Under the pieces are notes generated by a model. It saw only the letters and a program-made list of their open reading frames with translations, was not told the DNA's origin and did no database searches. Position numbers and translations under genes: made by a program. DNA of 64,000 bases from Virgibacillus_N oceani_A (GTDB lineage Bacteria; Bacillota; Bacilli; Bacillales; Amphibacillaceae): NCBI GenBank assembly GCA_041521345.1, contig JBGOHB010000018.1, one strand, 5' to 3'. Shown piece by piece: positions 16,169 to 26,267 of the stretch (position 1 is its first letter; each line of letters begins with the position of its first letter).

Positions 16169-17026
16169 TTATTTCTGATTACTCATTTTTTTATAAGGAA
16201 ATGGAAAATGCCTGTCATGTTCAAATATAACCTTTTCTTGAAAAATATTAATGACGGTCATTGTTTTTGGTTCTGAAGGATCGTTCCCATAAATCTTTAT
16301 TTTCTCCGGTGCCATCGCAATTAGCGGAGCCAAATTTAACTCATTTTCATCAAGACCAAAGATGTACAGCGCCTCACGCTGCATCCGCTCCCTCAGCTCC
16401 TTATTTGAAATCTTCCTTCCATGCTCATTAAAAAATAAAAAAGGGTCTCTCTGTAAAATATGAATAAGTGGGACAGTGGACTCTTTTTTTGCAATATAAT
16501 TCCTGAGCATATTTACAAATTCCTGATGATCTTCTTCCCGCTTAAACTCATCAATAGCGAGACCGACATAATGTATAAGCTGATCTCTAAACGGATTCAA
16601 GGAAAATTTTACGATCGAATCAAAATGTACAATGTCTGCGTTTTTTATGTGAGAGATAAATAATGTTTGCAGAAATTGACTTGGATCTTTATTCTTGCGT
16701 ATTTTCAGGCTGTCTTCATCTTCCCCGGCAAAAATCCATTGGGTCAACTCCTGAATGCGCTCCTTCTCAATAGGATCGGTGTAGTAATAATATTTTCCTA
16801 TAATATCATCAATCTTTTTTCCTAAACGGAATGTCAGAAATACATCGACCATCGATGTTGAAATAACTTCCAAAAATTCCTTTTTTGGCATCATCTCCTC
16901 CAACTGTATTTGATTCCCCCATTCTTCATCCGTTTTCCAGTTTAATTCAAATTCTTTATAATAACGAAAAATCTGTTCACAAAAACGAATGACTTCTTTA
17001 TCCGATTCAAAAAAAATTTTCAGCAA
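16169..17026 (-). CDS. ytxC: Putative sporulation protein YtxC
   Basis: The 285-aa protein matches the YtxC family by context and sequence (N-terminal MLKIFFESDKEVIRFCEQI, C-terminal PEKIKIYGNDPSEPKT). YtxC sits between dnaI and thrS in B. subtilis, exactly as here. It is soluble, with no catalytic motif visible. Its sporulation role is family annotation rather than a known mechanism. The start is TTG with GAGGGTGA 7 nt upstream. A strong terminator lies between dnaI and this gene, so it has its own promoter. Confidence 0.85.
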   Translation of the reverse strand: MLKIFFESDKEVIRFCEQIFRYYKEFELNWKTDEEWGNQIQLEEMMPKKEFLEVISTSMVDVFLTFRLGKKIDDIIGKYYYYTDPIEKERIQELTQWIFAGEDEDSLKIRKNKDPSQFLQTLFISHIKNADIVHFDSIVKFSLNPFRDQLIHYVGLAIDEFKREEDHQEFVNMLRNYIAKKESTVPLIHILQRDPFLFFNEHGRKISNKELRERMQREALYIFGLDENELNLAPLIAMAPEKIKIYGNDPSEPKTMTVINIFQEKVIFEHDRHFPFPYKKMSNQK

Positions 17027-17144
17027 TAAACATCACCCTCGCCCAACACCAAACTGTTACATTATATGGACGAGGGTGCGTAAAAATGAATAATAAAAGA
17101 AACTAGTAAAAACTAATATAACTAGAATGGACATGAATAAAAAT

Positions 17145-17180
17145 AGGAACCGCTTGTTATTACTTAACAAGCGGTTCCTT
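17145..17180 (-). terminator. Terminator of the nrdR-dnaB-dnaI operon
   Basis: AGGAACCGCTTGTT (17145-17158) pairs perfectly with its 14-bp complement (17166-17179), with T-rich flank on the minus strand. It lies 30 bp after the dnaI stop. Confidence 0.85.
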
Positions 17181-17210
17181 ATTAAAACGGTTTTAAACAC
17201 ATAAAGATTT

Positions 17211-18140
17211 TCAACCTCTCCGGTTATCTCCAAACAACCTAACTTCCCTGCTAACCTGCCTGATTCTCTCGGTAATCCGGCCTGCCTTCACTGTTTCAAC
17301 TCCGCTTCTAGTGGAAGCTAGGTGATCCTCCAGCTGCTCCAGGCTATAATTGGACGTAAAGAAAACTGGCAGCCTCTCCATCATCCGGTACTGTAAAACC
17401 GACCCGAGTATTTCATCCCTGAACCAGGAAGACTGCATTTCCGCACCAATATCATCCAGCATCAGCACATCGGCCTGTTTAAAAAAGTCTATTTTTTCAT
17501 TGATGGAGTCATCTTTTAAAGAAGATTTCATTTCCCTGACAAACTCCGGCATATAAATAAGCGAGGAAGATACATTCAACGCTTTCAATTTATTTGCCAA
17601 AGCACCGAGAAAATATGTTTTCCCCACTCCAAAAGGACCGTAGAAGTATATTCCCTTGCCAGGGAGTCCAGCTTTACTCTGTTCTACAAAGTGAATCAAT
17701 TCTTTGATGGCTTCATTTCTTTTCGGATCTCTGCTGTCAATGTCTGAAAGGTTCGCCTCGAGTATTTCTTTTGGCATATATAAGCTTTGCACGAGTTTCT
17801 GCTGCTTGCGTTTATTTTCTTCATCAATCCTGTTATGGCATTTTTCATAGGATAAATGAATTTCCCCATTATCTACTTCAAGAATGGGAGAGTATCCTTG
17901 AATCATATTAATGCATGAGCCGTAAGACTTACAAGCACTGCACTGTTTGGATTGAGTTTTATATTCATGTAATTTTATCAGATTTTTTTCAATCTCAGCT
18001 TCTGTTAATTCAGGATGTAAAGATAATAACTCTTTTATTTCCAAATCCTGTAATACTTCCTGCTTGATATTTATATAGTTTTCCTGGAAATTTTCGTTAT
18101 TCCTCATCCATTTTTTTAATGTTGATTGTACTGGCTTCAT
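17211..18140 (-). CDS. dnaI: Primosomal protein DnaI (helicase loader)
   Basis: The 309-aa AAA+ protein loads the replicative helicase DnaC onto DNA during initiation and restart. The N-terminal domain has a zinc-binding Cys cluster (CSACKSYGSC and a later Cys-His). The ATPase domain holds Walker A GPFGVGKT and Walker B LMLDDIGAE. The ATG at 18140 is favoured over 18149 by the AAGGG site 9 nt upstream. It directly follows dnaB, its loading partner. Confidence 0.95.
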   Translation of the reverse strand: MKPVQSTLKKWMRNNENFQENYINIKQEVLQDLEIKELLSLHPELTEAEIEKNLIKLHEYKTQSKQCSACKSYGSCINMIQGYSPILEVDNGEIHLSYEKCHNRIDEENKRKQQKLVQSLYMPKEILEANLSDIDSRDPKRNEAIKELIHFVEQSKAGLPGKGIYFYGPFGVGKTYFLGALANKLKALNVSSSLIYMPEFVREMKSSLKDDSINEKIDFFKQADVLMLDDIGAEMQSSWFRDEILGSVLQYRMMERLPVFFTSNYSLEQLEDHLASTRSGVETVKAGRITERIRQVSREVRLFGDNRRG

Positions 18141-18161
18141 TAAAATCATCCCTTAAAATGA

Positions 18162-19499
18162 TTAGTTTTGATTTCCACCGGAATACCTGCGCAGCAATGC
18201 TTCAATTTCTTTTTGTTCGTTATTAACATTGCTGGCATGCTTTTCGGCTTCAACTGGTTTTTGTTTCTGCTTTCGTTCTTTAAACCAATCTGGAACAACC
18301 TCTTTTGAGGCCGGTTTTTTATAATAGTTATTTTTCTTAGGTATAGGTTTATTTTGGAATCTATCTTTTTCTGCTTTGGCAAAGCGCATGGCTTCCTTTG
18401 CTGTTGTTAAATTTGCTCTGGACCAATGGCTAGCTATTTTTTCCAAATATGCTTTTGACAATCTCATGTTAGACTGCAGCAGGACGTAATGTATAAGGAC
18501 ATTCATCACCGGTGATGGCAGTCCTTGTGACACCATCACTTCCCTGATCATTCTCATATCCTGTTCTGACGCCTGATTTCCTTTGGAATAATCTTCAAGC
18601 AACTGCTTCGGTGACATAGTTTCCAGTTCATGAATTAATTGCTCTTCTTTTGTTACAGGCTTTTCCACCGGCTTTTGTACTGTTGTTTGTTTATCTGTTA
18701 ATTTAATGGATTTTCCATTATTTTTTGTTTTAAATAAATCATGACAGGCAATTTTAAATTCTTCTGTATGTAACACGTTTTCATCTGTTAACGCCCATTG
18801 CAGCGACTTTTCAATTTCAAACATTTCCAGTTCATACAGTTCCATCATTTGTGCGATCAATTTCCGGTTTTCTTTCGTCAGTACATGATGAGCCGGAATC
18901 ATCCGTTGCTTCAGCATTTGCTCCAGCCAGGAAAAATCAACCTGAATTTCTTCTTCTATTCCCTGCACATTTTCGGTAAGCGTTTCAGTAAGTACCATCG
19001 GCTGAACAGTGTCAAATACGTCATGGAAAGAAACCGTGATCTCTCTTCCTGGACTATAAAGTGCTTCCACTGAAAAATATTGCTTTAACCTCGAAAACTT
19101 GGCCTCCCCAATATGGTGATATAAAAGCTGCGTCAGCATCGGATCTGTAAAAAAAGCTTTCGTTCCAAATGGAGGCTGCAGTTCATAAATAAATATTCTC
19201 TTTCCTTCTGAATTCTTTTCAAAAACTTTTAATAATCCGATCCCTTCAAGCTTTACTCTAGTACGGTAAATTTCATCCAAAGGCAAATTTAAATAATTCA
19301 TTAAAGTATGATGTGTCTGCGCATGCTGTTCATGCTGCAAATCTATTTCATGCAGCATTGTTTGATATAATGTAACAGACTTGCTTCCAATTAATGGCTG
19401 ATATAAATGGGTTAAAGATTTTGTGAAATCCAATGGCAAATCAGCTTTTATCAAAACATAATATCCATCAACAGGTAAAATTTTTCCGATCTTATTCAT
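18162..19499 (-). CDS. dnaB: Replication initiation and membrane attachment protein DnaB
   Basis: The 445-aa Gram-positive DnaB is not the helicase; it works with DnaD and DnaI to load the helicase at oriC and attach the origin to the membrane. It starts with the family segment 'LTHLYQPLIGSKSVTLYQ'. It carries DnaD-like domains in both halves, the second around 'VLIHYVLLQSNMRLSKAYLEKIASHW'. The C-terminal tail is basic and low-complexity. It lies between nrdR and dnaI, the usual arrangement. Confidence 0.95.
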   Translation of the reverse strand: MNKIGKILPVDGYYVLIKADLPLDFTKSLTHLYQPLIGSKSVTLYQTMLHEIDLQHEQHAQTHHTLMNYLNLPLDEIYRTRVKLEGIGLLKVFEKNSEGKRIFIYELQPPFGTKAFFTDPMLTQLLYHHIGEAKFSRLKQYFSVEALYSPGREITVSFHDVFDTVQPMVLTETLTENVQGIEEEIQVDFSWLEQMLKQRMIPAHHVLTKENRKLIAQMMELYELEMFEIEKSLQWALTDENVLHTEEFKIACHDLFKTKNNGKSIKLTDKQTTVQKPVEKPVTKEEQLIHELETMSPKQLLEDYSKGNQASEQDMRMIREVMVSQGLPSPVMNVLIHYVLLQSNMRLSKAYLEKIASHWSRANLTTAKEAMRFAKAEKDRFQNKPIPKKNNYYKKPASKEVVPDWFKERKQKQKPVEAEKHASNVNNEQKEIEALLRRYSGGNQN

Positions 19500-19527
19500 C
19501 CTTCTCTAACCCCTTTTTGTCCGCGCT

Positions 19528-19995
19528 TTATGATTCATTTCTATCCGTTTTGATTAGATCCTTCAGTTCATCAAGAAAGACACTGATATCCTTAAACTGA
19601 CGGTAAACAGAGGCAAACCGTACGTAAGCAACTTCATCTACTTCTGAAAGCCTGTCCATGACAAGCTTGCCGACTTCATTGCTGTCCACTTCCGCATTTC
19701 CTTTGTTACGCAATTCTTTTTCTGTACTTAAGGCTATTTCTTCAATTTTTTCCAGTGGAACAGGTCTTTTTTCACAGGCTCTGATTAAACCGCGAATCAG
19801 TTTTTCCCTGCTGAACTCCTGTCTTGTACCATCTTTTTTCACAACAATTAAAGGTACTTCCTCCACTCGTTCAAACGTTGTGAAGCGAAAACCGCATTGT
19901 TCGCATTCCCTTCTTCTCCGAATAGCCTGTCCTTCTTCTATTGGCCGGGAATCTAGCACCTTTGTACTTTTATAATGGCAATTTGAACATCTCAC
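19528..19995 (-). CDS. nrdR: Transcriptional repressor NrdR
   Basis: A 155-aa zinc-finger and ATP-cone regulator that represses ribonucleotide reductase genes when dATP is abundant. The zinc ribbon is CSNC-N(n)-CEQC, followed by GFRFTTFE. The ATP-cone starts at 'PLIVVKKDGTRQEFSREKL'. I place the start at the second GTG (19995), since AGGGG lies 8 nt upstream and this gives the family opening MRCSNC. The first GTG (20004) is alternative. It heads the dnaB-dnaI unit. Confidence 0.95.
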   Translation of the reverse strand: MRCSNCHYKSTKVLDSRPIEEGQAIRRRRECEQCGFRFTTFERVEEVPLIVVKKDGTRQEFSREKLIRGLIRACEKRPVPLEKIEEIALSTEKELRNKGNAEVDSNEVGKLVMDRLSEVDEVAYVRFASVYRQFKDISVFLDELKDLIKTDRNES

Positions 19996-20022
19996 TTGGT
20001 CCACCCCTATAATTTTTGGATC

Positions 20023-20403
20023 TTATTTTACTGGAGTCATTTCTTTATTCAGCCGGTCATACAATTGGCTGATCAATCTTCTGCTGTACCCGAAATCAAA
20101 CGGAAACACGCTCTCTGATGTCGCGGCAAAATCAATAGCAGTGTGATAAGGCCTGATCATAATCACAGTAGCTACAATAAAAATGCTCTTTCCCTTTATT
20201 AAATAGAAGCTCATTTCTCCATGTTCTATGGATATGGCATTCATCTCAAATTCCGGTTCGTTCTCCACCATTTTTTTGAGGAGATCAAATCCTTCTTCCT
20301 TTGTTATTTTAAAATATCGTGTTTTCAGCACCGGATCCCAATGTTTATCCATTGTCTCCTGATGGTTACTGAAATATTTATGCAAAAATTGACGAAAAGA
20401 CAT
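20023..20403 (-). CDS. Conserved cytosolic protein of unknown function upstream of nrdR
   Basis: The 126-aa soluble protein has no motif I recognise beyond homologues annotated as 'cytosolic protein' in Bacillaceae. It alternates predicted helices and strands, with a 'DMSFRQFLHKYFSNHQET' start region and a C-terminal 'FDFGYSRRLISQLYDRLN'. The frame extends to 20439 (138 aa); I prefer the Met at 20403 because it has an AGGGTG site and the upstream residues look non-conserved. It lies 27 bp ahead of nrdR and may be cotranscribed. Confidence 0.65.
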   Translation of the reverse strand: MSFRQFLHKYFSNHQETMDKHWDPVLKTRYFKITKEEGFDLLKKMVENEPEFEMNAISIEHGEMSFYLIKGKSIFIVATVIMIRPYHTAIDFAATSESVFPFDFGYSRRLISQLYDRLNKEMTPVK

Positions 20404-20621
20404 GTCTTCAGCACCCTGTTTAAATTCTCTTTTATTCATTTTACCACGATTCCGTGGAATCCTCTATGTCTAAAATAAAATCTATTATTTTACAATTTAT
20501 TTCTTGTCAACTATGCTTTTTATGTACTTATTGTATATCATTCACCGCAAGTTACATAATGACATACCGTAATAGCGCTCACAAGTGAATATGGTAGCCT
20601 TTTTACTTTTGCACAAAGCAG

Positions 20622-20650
20622 AAAGGCACACCAGTTAATGGTGTGCCTTT
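20622..20650 (-). terminator. Terminator of gapB
   Basis: AAAGGCACACC (20622-20632) pairs with GGTGTGCCTTT (20640-20650), 20 bp after the gapB stop. The minus-strand tail is CTGC, with TTT inside the stem base. Confidence 0.75.
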
Positions 20651-20669
20651 CCTTAATGGCGGCAAAAAG

Positions 20670-21701
20670 TTATGAAATTTTAGCATGCCTCTGATGGATA
20701 TAGCTGCCGACATATTTAGTTAAATCAAGTACGCGTTTTGAATATCCCCATTCATTATCATACCATGCCAGCACCTTGACTTTATTCTCTTCCATTACCA
20801 TGGTTGAGAGTCCATCGATGACTGCTGAGTATTCGCTTGTCGTGTAATCAACAGATACAAGCGGTTCATCACTATAGTCAACAATGCCTTTTAATTCATT
20901 TTTGGATACTTGCTTGAAGACCTCATTAATTTTTTCCGGTGTAACCGTCTCTTCTACATCCACAACTAAGTCAACCAATGAAACATTCGGTGTTGGCACG
21001 CGAAGCGCCATGCCATGAAGCTTGCCATTTAGATGAGGCATTACTTCTCCGAGTGCTTTCGCCGCACCAGTAGACGTTGGAATAATGGACTGTGTTAATC
21101 CTCTTCCCCTGCGAAGATCCTTATGCGGATTGTCCAAATTCTTTTGATCATTTGTAAAAGAATGCACTGTTGTCATTAAACCATTTTCAATGGAAAAATG
21201 ATCATCCAGTACTTTTACGACAGGTGCCAGGCAGTTGGTAGTACAGGATGCATTGGAAATAACATCATCTTGATCTGGACTATACGTCTCTTCATTTACA
21301 CCCATAACAATGGTATTATCCACTTGTTTTCCCGGTGCAGTAATGACTACTTTTTTCGCGCCTGCCTCTAAGTGAAGTCCGGCACTTTCCTTCGTCTTAA
21401 ATTTGCCGGTTGCTTCTATAACTACATCTATATCAAGCTCTTTCCAAGGCAGTTTTTCCGGCTCCCTGGAATTAACGATATTCACCATATTACTATTAAT
21501 TTCCAAACCATCTTCTGCTGCTTTTACTTCTCCCTGGAAGCGGCCATGGACACTGTCATACTTAATTAAATGAGCCAGTGTTTCAGCAGGATAGCTTGCA
21601 TTCACAGCTACTACATCAAATTGATCATCCATCACAGCCTGACGAAATACCATTCGTCCGATACGGCCAAAACCATTAATAGCAATCCGGGTCTTATTCA
21701 T
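20670..21701 (-). CDS. gapB: Glyceraldehyde-3-phosphate dehydrogenase, gluconeogenic type GapB
   Basis: The 343-aa enzyme catalyses GAP/1,3-bisphosphoglycerate interconversion. The catalytic Cys is in SNASCTTNCLAPV, and the N-terminal GFGRIGR binds the cofactor. Where glycolytic GapA has an Asp after the second strand, this protein reads VAVNASYPAET, which favours NADP and marks the gluconeogenic GapB. The start at 21701 follows GGGAGG by 7 nt; a frame to 21731 is longer but lacks a site. It is a single gene here. The speD gene often found next to B. subtilis gapB is absent. Confidence 0.93.
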   Translation of the reverse strand: MNKTRIAINGFGRIGRMVFRQAVMDDQFDVVAVNASYPAETLAHLIKYDSVHGRFQGEVKAAEDGLEINSNMVNIVNSREPEKLPWKELDIDVVIEATGKFKTKESAGLHLEAGAKKVVITAPGKQVDNTIVMGVNEETYSPDQDDVISNASCTTNCLAPVVKVLDDHFSIENGLMTTVHSFTNDQKNLDNPHKDLRRGRGLTQSIIPTSTGAAKALGEVMPHLNGKLHGMALRVPTPNVSLVDLVVDVEETVTPEKINEVFKQVSKNELKGIVDYSDEPLVSVDYTTSEYSAVIDGLSTMVMEENKVKVLAWYDNEWGYSKRVLDLTKYVGSYIHQRHAKIS

Positions 21702-21861
21702 CGCAAATCCTCCCATATATGTTACACTCATTTTCGCTTTTTCTGTAATTAGTATAACATATTTAATGAAAAATGTGCATTGTATTTTCCGGAGTTGTTT
21801 ATTTTTTATTTTCTGAATAGAAATTATTTTTTCGAAAATGTAGACTGTTAATATTACCCAT

Positions 21862-21889
21862 AAAAAAATCCGTCTATACTAACGGATTT
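21862..21889 (-). terminator. Terminator after coaE
   Basis: On the minus strand, AAATCCGT and ACGGATTT pair and are followed by seven T residues. It ends the polA-mutM-coaE unit. Confidence 0.85.
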
Positions 21890-21902
21890 CCCTATCTCTT
21901 CC

Positions 21903-22502
21903 TTATATAATCTCCCAATTTTTTAAAATAGATTCCAGTTGCTGAAAAGACTCAAATTTACTGCCATTATTATCAATCACTTCATCAGCCATGTCTGCTT
22001 TTTCTTTTACAGTGATCTGAGATCTGATGCGCTGCATTGCTTCTTTTTCAGTGTAACCGTTTCTCTCCGTTAAACGCTTTAATTGGACGGATTCATCAAC
22101 ATACACGACAACTGTCTTATCCACAAAATGGGTTAACTTGCTTTCAAATAACAAAGGGATATCAAGCACCACGCATTTTTCTCCGTTTTTCACATAAGCA
22201 TCCCGTTTGCTTAGCATTTTTTCCCTTACAGCAGGATGTACAATCTGATTTAATGTCCTTCTTTTTTCTTCATCAGCAAACACAATTTGCCCAATCTTGT
22301 CACGATCCAATGTCTGATCCTCTTGTAAAATTTGTTCTCCGAACGCTGCAACAATTTCTTTATAAGCCTTCTCACTCGGCTCCACTACTTCTCTTGAGAG
22401 CTTGTCTGCATCAATGACAGGTATACTAAATTCATCAAACATAAGGGATACCGTACTTTTTCCGCTGGCAATACTGCCGGTTAATCCAATAACAAGTGTC
22501 AC
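21903..22502 (-). CDS. coaE: Dephospho-CoA kinase
   Basis: The 199-aa P-loop kinase performs the last step of coenzyme A synthesis. It opens VTLVIGLTGSIASGKST, with Walker A GSIASGKS at about 9-16, and keeps VIDADKLSREVV and the lid region with 'ERNGYTEKEAMQRI'. The start is GTG at 22502, preceded by AGAGGTGA, and overlaps the mutM stop by 4 nt (GTGA), so the two are translationally coupled. In B. subtilis, ytaF lies between them; here it is missing. Confidence 0.96.
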   Translation of the reverse strand: MTLVIGLTGSIASGKSTVSLMFDEFSIPVIDADKLSREVVEPSEKAYKEIVAAFGEQILQEDQTLDRDKIGQIVFADEEKRRTLNQIVHPAVREKMLSKRDAYVKNGEKCVVLDIPLLFESKLTHFVDKTVVVYVDESVQLKRLTERNGYTEKEAMQRIRSQITVKEKADMADEVIDNNGSKFESFQQLESILKNWEII

Positions 22503-23341
22503 TTTCTCACCTCTTTTAACTTCTGACATTTGTTGCACACATGGGTTCCTCGGCCGCCTACTTTCAATTTCACGATAGACTGCCCGCAAACTTTACAGCC
22601 GTTATTTTCCTGTCCATAGACAAATAATTCCTGCTGAAACATGCCCATATCCCCTTGTGAGTTTACATAGGAACGTATCGTTGTACCGCCTTGCTTCACT
22701 GCCTCATGCAATGTCTCGATGGCATGTTTCCTGATTGCTTTAGCCTCTTTTTGAGTTAGTTTCCTTGCTCGTTTTAACGGATGAACACCGGCTTTAAATA
22801 GCGTTTCGTCCACATAAATATTACCGAGTCCGGCAACCACAGTTTGATCGAGTAAAACCAACTTTATTACCCGGTCTGTGTGCTTTAATTTATTTGAAAA
22901 ATAATCCAGCGTAAAAGCTTCATCAAAGGGATCGGGACCTAATGTGCTTAATGGTTTATTCAAAAATTCCTCTCCCTTTGGAAATACATGCATCGTGCCA
23001 AATTTACGGACATCATTATATCGGAGCTCTTCTCCACCCGTACATTTGAAAATGACATGGGTATGCTTTTTCACCGGTTCACTTGATTTATGCACACTGT
23101 ATTTCCCTTCCATCCGCAAATGGGAAACAAGTATATAATCATCCAGCTGGAATAATAGAAATTTTCCTTTCCGGGTGATATCCCGTATAGTCTGTCCTTT
23201 CAAAAGAAATTTAAAATGTCCCACATCATCCGGCTGTTTGATAATATTTGGCCAATATACATTTACTTCATTAATTGTTTTATTTACAGTTAATAGCTTA
23301 AGTGTCTCTTTAATTGTCTCTACTTCCGGTAATTCCGGCAT
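22499..23341 (-). CDS. mutM: Formamidopyrimidine-DNA glycosylase
   Basis: The 280-aa bifunctional glycosylase/AP lyase removes 8-oxoguanine. It begins MPELPEVETI, where Pro2 and Glu3 are catalytic after Met removal. It ends with the zinc finger CKVCGQ...CNKCQ. The start at 23341 is fixed by the need for Pro2. It lies 15 bp downstream of polA and overlaps coaE, forming a repair-linked polA-mutM-coaE unit. Confidence 0.97.
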   Translation of the reverse strand: MPELPEVETIKETLKLLTVNKTINEVNVYWPNIIKQPDDVGHFKFLLKGQTIRDITRKGKFLLFQLDDYILVSHLRMEGKYSVHKSSEPVKKHTHVIFKCTGGEELRYNDVRKFGTMHVFPKGEEFLNKPLSTLGPDPFDEAFTLDYFSNKLKHTDRVIKLVLLDQTVVAGLGNIYVDETLFKAGVHPLKRARKLTQKEAKAIRKHAIETLHEAVKQGGTTIRSYVNSQGDMGMFQQELFVYGQENNGCKVCGQSIVKLKVGGRGTHVCNKCQKLKEVRK

Positions 23342-23356
23342 TCCCCTCAAACTCCC

Positions 23357-25996
23357 TTACTTCGCATCAAACCAGCTTTTCCCGTAAGAATAATCCACTT
23401 TTAACGGGACATTCAGCTCCACTGTCTGTTCCATCATTTCCGGCACAATTTCGATGAGCCGATCCAATTCATCTTTTGGTGCCTCCATAATCAGTTCATC
23501 ATGAACCTGTAATAAAAGCCGAGTTTGAAGCTTTTCCTCTTTTAATTTTTCATACAGATCAATCATTGCTTTTTTAATAATATCTGCGGCACTTCCCTGT
23601 ATCGGTGTATTCATCGCCGTTCTCTCCGCGAAGCTTCGCATATTAAAGTTGCGGCTCGTGATTTCAGGGAGGTATCTCCTTCTTTTCATCAGTGTACTGA
23701 CAAAGCCTTTCTGTTTGGCTTGCTGGACGATCTCATCCATATAGATCTTTACACCGGGATAGCTTTCAAAATATCGGTCGATAAACTGCTTTGCTTCCTT
23801 CCTTGTTATACCCAGGTTCTGAGATAACCCAAAATCACTGATACCATACACGATACCAAAGTTAACAGCCTTTGCCTGCCTGCGCATATTGCTTGTTACT
23901 TCTTCCTTTTTAACATGAAAAACATCCATTGCTGTTTTTGTGTGAATATCCATATTTTCTTTAAATGCCTCGACTAACTTATCGTCATTGGCAATATGGG
24001 CAAGTACCCTTAATTCTATTTGGGAATAATCGGCAGCAAACATGATCCAGTCTTTTTCCGACGGGACGAATGCCTGTCTGATTTTCCGTCCTTCTTCAAT
24101 GCGAATAGGTATGTTTTGCAAGTTAGGTTCAACCGAGCTTAATCTTCCAGTTTGGGTCAGTGCCTGATTAAATCGGGTATGAATTTTATTCGTGTTTCCA
24201 TCCACAACCTTTAATAACCCTTCAATATAGGTTGATTGTAGTTTGCCCAGCTGACGATATAAGAGCAGCTTAGGAATAATTTCATGCTCATTCTTTAGTT
24301 GTTCCAGGACATCAGCTGCTGTAGAATATCCTGTTTTTGTTTTCTTAATCACCGGAAGACCAAGCTTTTCAAATAAGATAGGGCCTAATTGTTTCGGTGA
24401 ATTTAAATTAAACGTCTCACCAGCGAGATCGTGAACGCCTTTTTCCAAATCTGTCAGACGCTGTTTCAAATCTATTCCCATTTCCTCCAGCTTTTCCCTG
24501 TCAACAAGGACACCTGTATGCTCCATCACGCCCAAAATTAATGCGAGTGGCATTTCCAGTTCTTTTAATAATTCATATTGCTCATTATTCTTTAACTGTT
24601 CTTCCATTTTTGACTGTAGTTCATATAATGCACTTGCTTTTCGTACAACATGCTCGGCTAAAATTTCCGCTTCCGGCAGCTGCATTTTCGCACCGCGTCC
24701 ATATACTTCTTCATCAAACCGTACATCCGTTTTCCCCATACGATTGCTTATCGCGGGAATATCATGGTTGTTCTCGGCTGGATTCAACAAATAGGAGCTC
24801 AACAGCATATCAAAAGTAATCCCTTTGACATCGATGCCATTTCTTTTTAATGCAACTACAGTACGTTTTGCATCAAAAATGCTTTTCTTTTGCGTTTCAT
24901 CTTCAAGCCATGCTTTAAATGGCACTGATTTTAATGCGATTTCCGTTGGGATGAAAAACGCATTTGCATCATTAACCACGCCAATTCCATCTATTTTAGC
25001 CTGATGATAGTTTTCATCAAGCATTTCAACGACAAGGGCGCTATTATCGGAAAACATTTCATCGGTTACTTCATCTGCCAGCTTAAAATCTATTTCTTCC
25101 ATGTTAGCTGCTTCTGCCTCTTCACTGGAAGAATCGTAATCGATTCGACTCAGCAAAGACTGAAAGCCAAGATCCCTGAAAATGGTACTTACCTTGTTTT
25201 GTTCATACCCTTCAAAGGAGGCATCATCAATGGACACCTTTACTGGTGATTCCCTATTTATCGTTACTAATTCCTTGCTCATAAATGCCTCATTTTTATG
25301 GTCAGTAAGTTTTTCCTTCAATTTCTTGCCGCTGACATCATCCAGATTGTTATACAATGCATCCAATGTTTCAAATTGTTTTAAAAGCTTTATTGCTGTT
25401 TTCTCCCCTACTCCTGGGACTCCTGGAATATTGTCGGAGGAATCCCCCATAAGCGCCTTTAAATCGATAATTTGATCCTGGCTGATCTCCATTTTTCCCT
25501 TTAAGTATTCAGGCGTATAGCGTTCCACATCACTGATGCCTTTTTTGGTTACATGGACCGTTACAGTGTCAGAAACAAGTTGCAGTAAATCTTTATCCCC
25601 AGATATCACAGTAACATTCCAATTATTATCTTCTGCATTTTTTGAAAGGGTCCCGATAATATCATCCGCTTCAAAGTTTTCCAGATCATAATGTTTGATT
25701 TGAAAGGCATCAAGCACTTCTTTTAAAATAGGAAATTGTTCGGATAATTCAGGAGGGGTTTTTTGCCTTCCACCTTTGTATTCTTTATACGTTTCATGAC
25801 GGAATGTTGTTTTGCCTGCATCAAATGCGACAAGCATATGTGTTGGTTTTTCCTCTTCCAGTATCCTGAGTAACATTGTTGTAAACCCGTAAACTGCGTT
25901 CGTATAAACGCCTTTATCATTATTTAAGAGCGGCAATGCAAAGAATGCGCGGTAAATAATACTGTTTCCATCGATTAAAACTAATTTATTCGTCAT
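23357..25996 (-). CDS. polA: DNA polymerase I
   Basis: The 879-aa repair polymerase has an N-terminal 5' nuclease domain (about 1-300, LIDGNSIIYRAFFA at the start). The central 3'-5' exonuclease-like domain lacks the DxE residues (VVEML instead), so proofreading is probably inactive, as in Bacillus. The C-terminal polymerase domain has motif A (AADYSQIELRV), motif B (RRQAKAVNFGIVYG) and motif C (LLQVHDELI). It has its own upstream region after the phoR terminator. Confidence 0.98.
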   Translation of the reverse strand: MTNKLVLIDGNSIIYRAFFALPLLNNDKGVYTNAVYGFTTMLLRILEEEKPTHMLVAFDAGKTTFRHETYKEYKGGRQKTPPELSEQFPILKEVLDAFQIKHYDLENFEADDIIGTLSKNAEDNNWNVTVISGDKDLLQLVSDTVTVHVTKKGISDVERYTPEYLKGKMEISQDQIIDLKALMGDSSDNIPGVPGVGEKTAIKLLKQFETLDALYNNLDDVSGKKLKEKLTDHKNEAFMSKELVTINRESPVKVSIDDASFEGYEQNKVSTIFRDLGFQSLLSRIDYDSSSEEAEAANMEEIDFKLADEVTDEMFSDNSALVVEMLDENYHQAKIDGIGVVNDANAFFIPTEIALKSVPFKAWLEDETQKKSIFDAKRTVVALKRNGIDVKGITFDMLLSSYLLNPAENNHDIPAISNRMGKTDVRFDEEVYGRGAKMQLPEAEILAEHVVRKASALYELQSKMEEQLKNNEQYELLKELEMPLALILGVMEHTGVLVDREKLEEMGIDLKQRLTDLEKGVHDLAGETFNLNSPKQLGPILFEKLGLPVIKKTKTGYSTAADVLEQLKNEHEIIPKLLLYRQLGKLQSTYIEGLLKVVDGNTNKIHTRFNQALTQTGRLSSVEPNLQNIPIRIEEGRKIRQAFVPSEKDWIMFAADYSQIELRVLAHIANDDKLVEAFKENMDIHTKTAMDVFHVKKEEVTSNMRRQAKAVNFGIVYGISDFGLSQNLGITRKEAKQFIDRYFESYPGVKIYMDEIVQQAKQKGFVSTLMKRRRYLPEITSRNFNMRSFAERTAMNTPIQGSAADIIKKAMIDLYEKLKEEKLQTRLLLQVHDELIMEAPKDELDRLIEIVPEMMEQTVELNVPLKVDYSYGKSWFDAK

Positions 25997-26213
25997 ATGT
26001 AATTTCCTCCGTTAAATGACATTTATATTTATTTTATCATTGTATATGGACAAAGTGAAACTTCTTTACATGAGGGAGCACGACTTTTCTGGAATAACAT
26101 CTGGACTCTGTTACTCGGCTAAAGAAAAAAGTTTTAATCACATACCAGAGAGTGCTTCTCTAATACATGACAGCACACAATACACATCCATCATGTATCA
26201 AATAGAATCACTT

Positions 26214-26252
26214 GAAAAAACCGATGAGAAATATATTCCTCATCGGTTTTTA
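26214..26252 (-). terminator. Terminator of phoP-phoR
   Basis: AAAAACCGATGAG (minus-strand complement) pairs with CTCATCGGTTTTT across an 11-nt loop, with T run. It lies 16 bp after the phoR stop. Confidence 0.85.
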
Positions 26253-26267
26253 ACGGGATTCATAGAA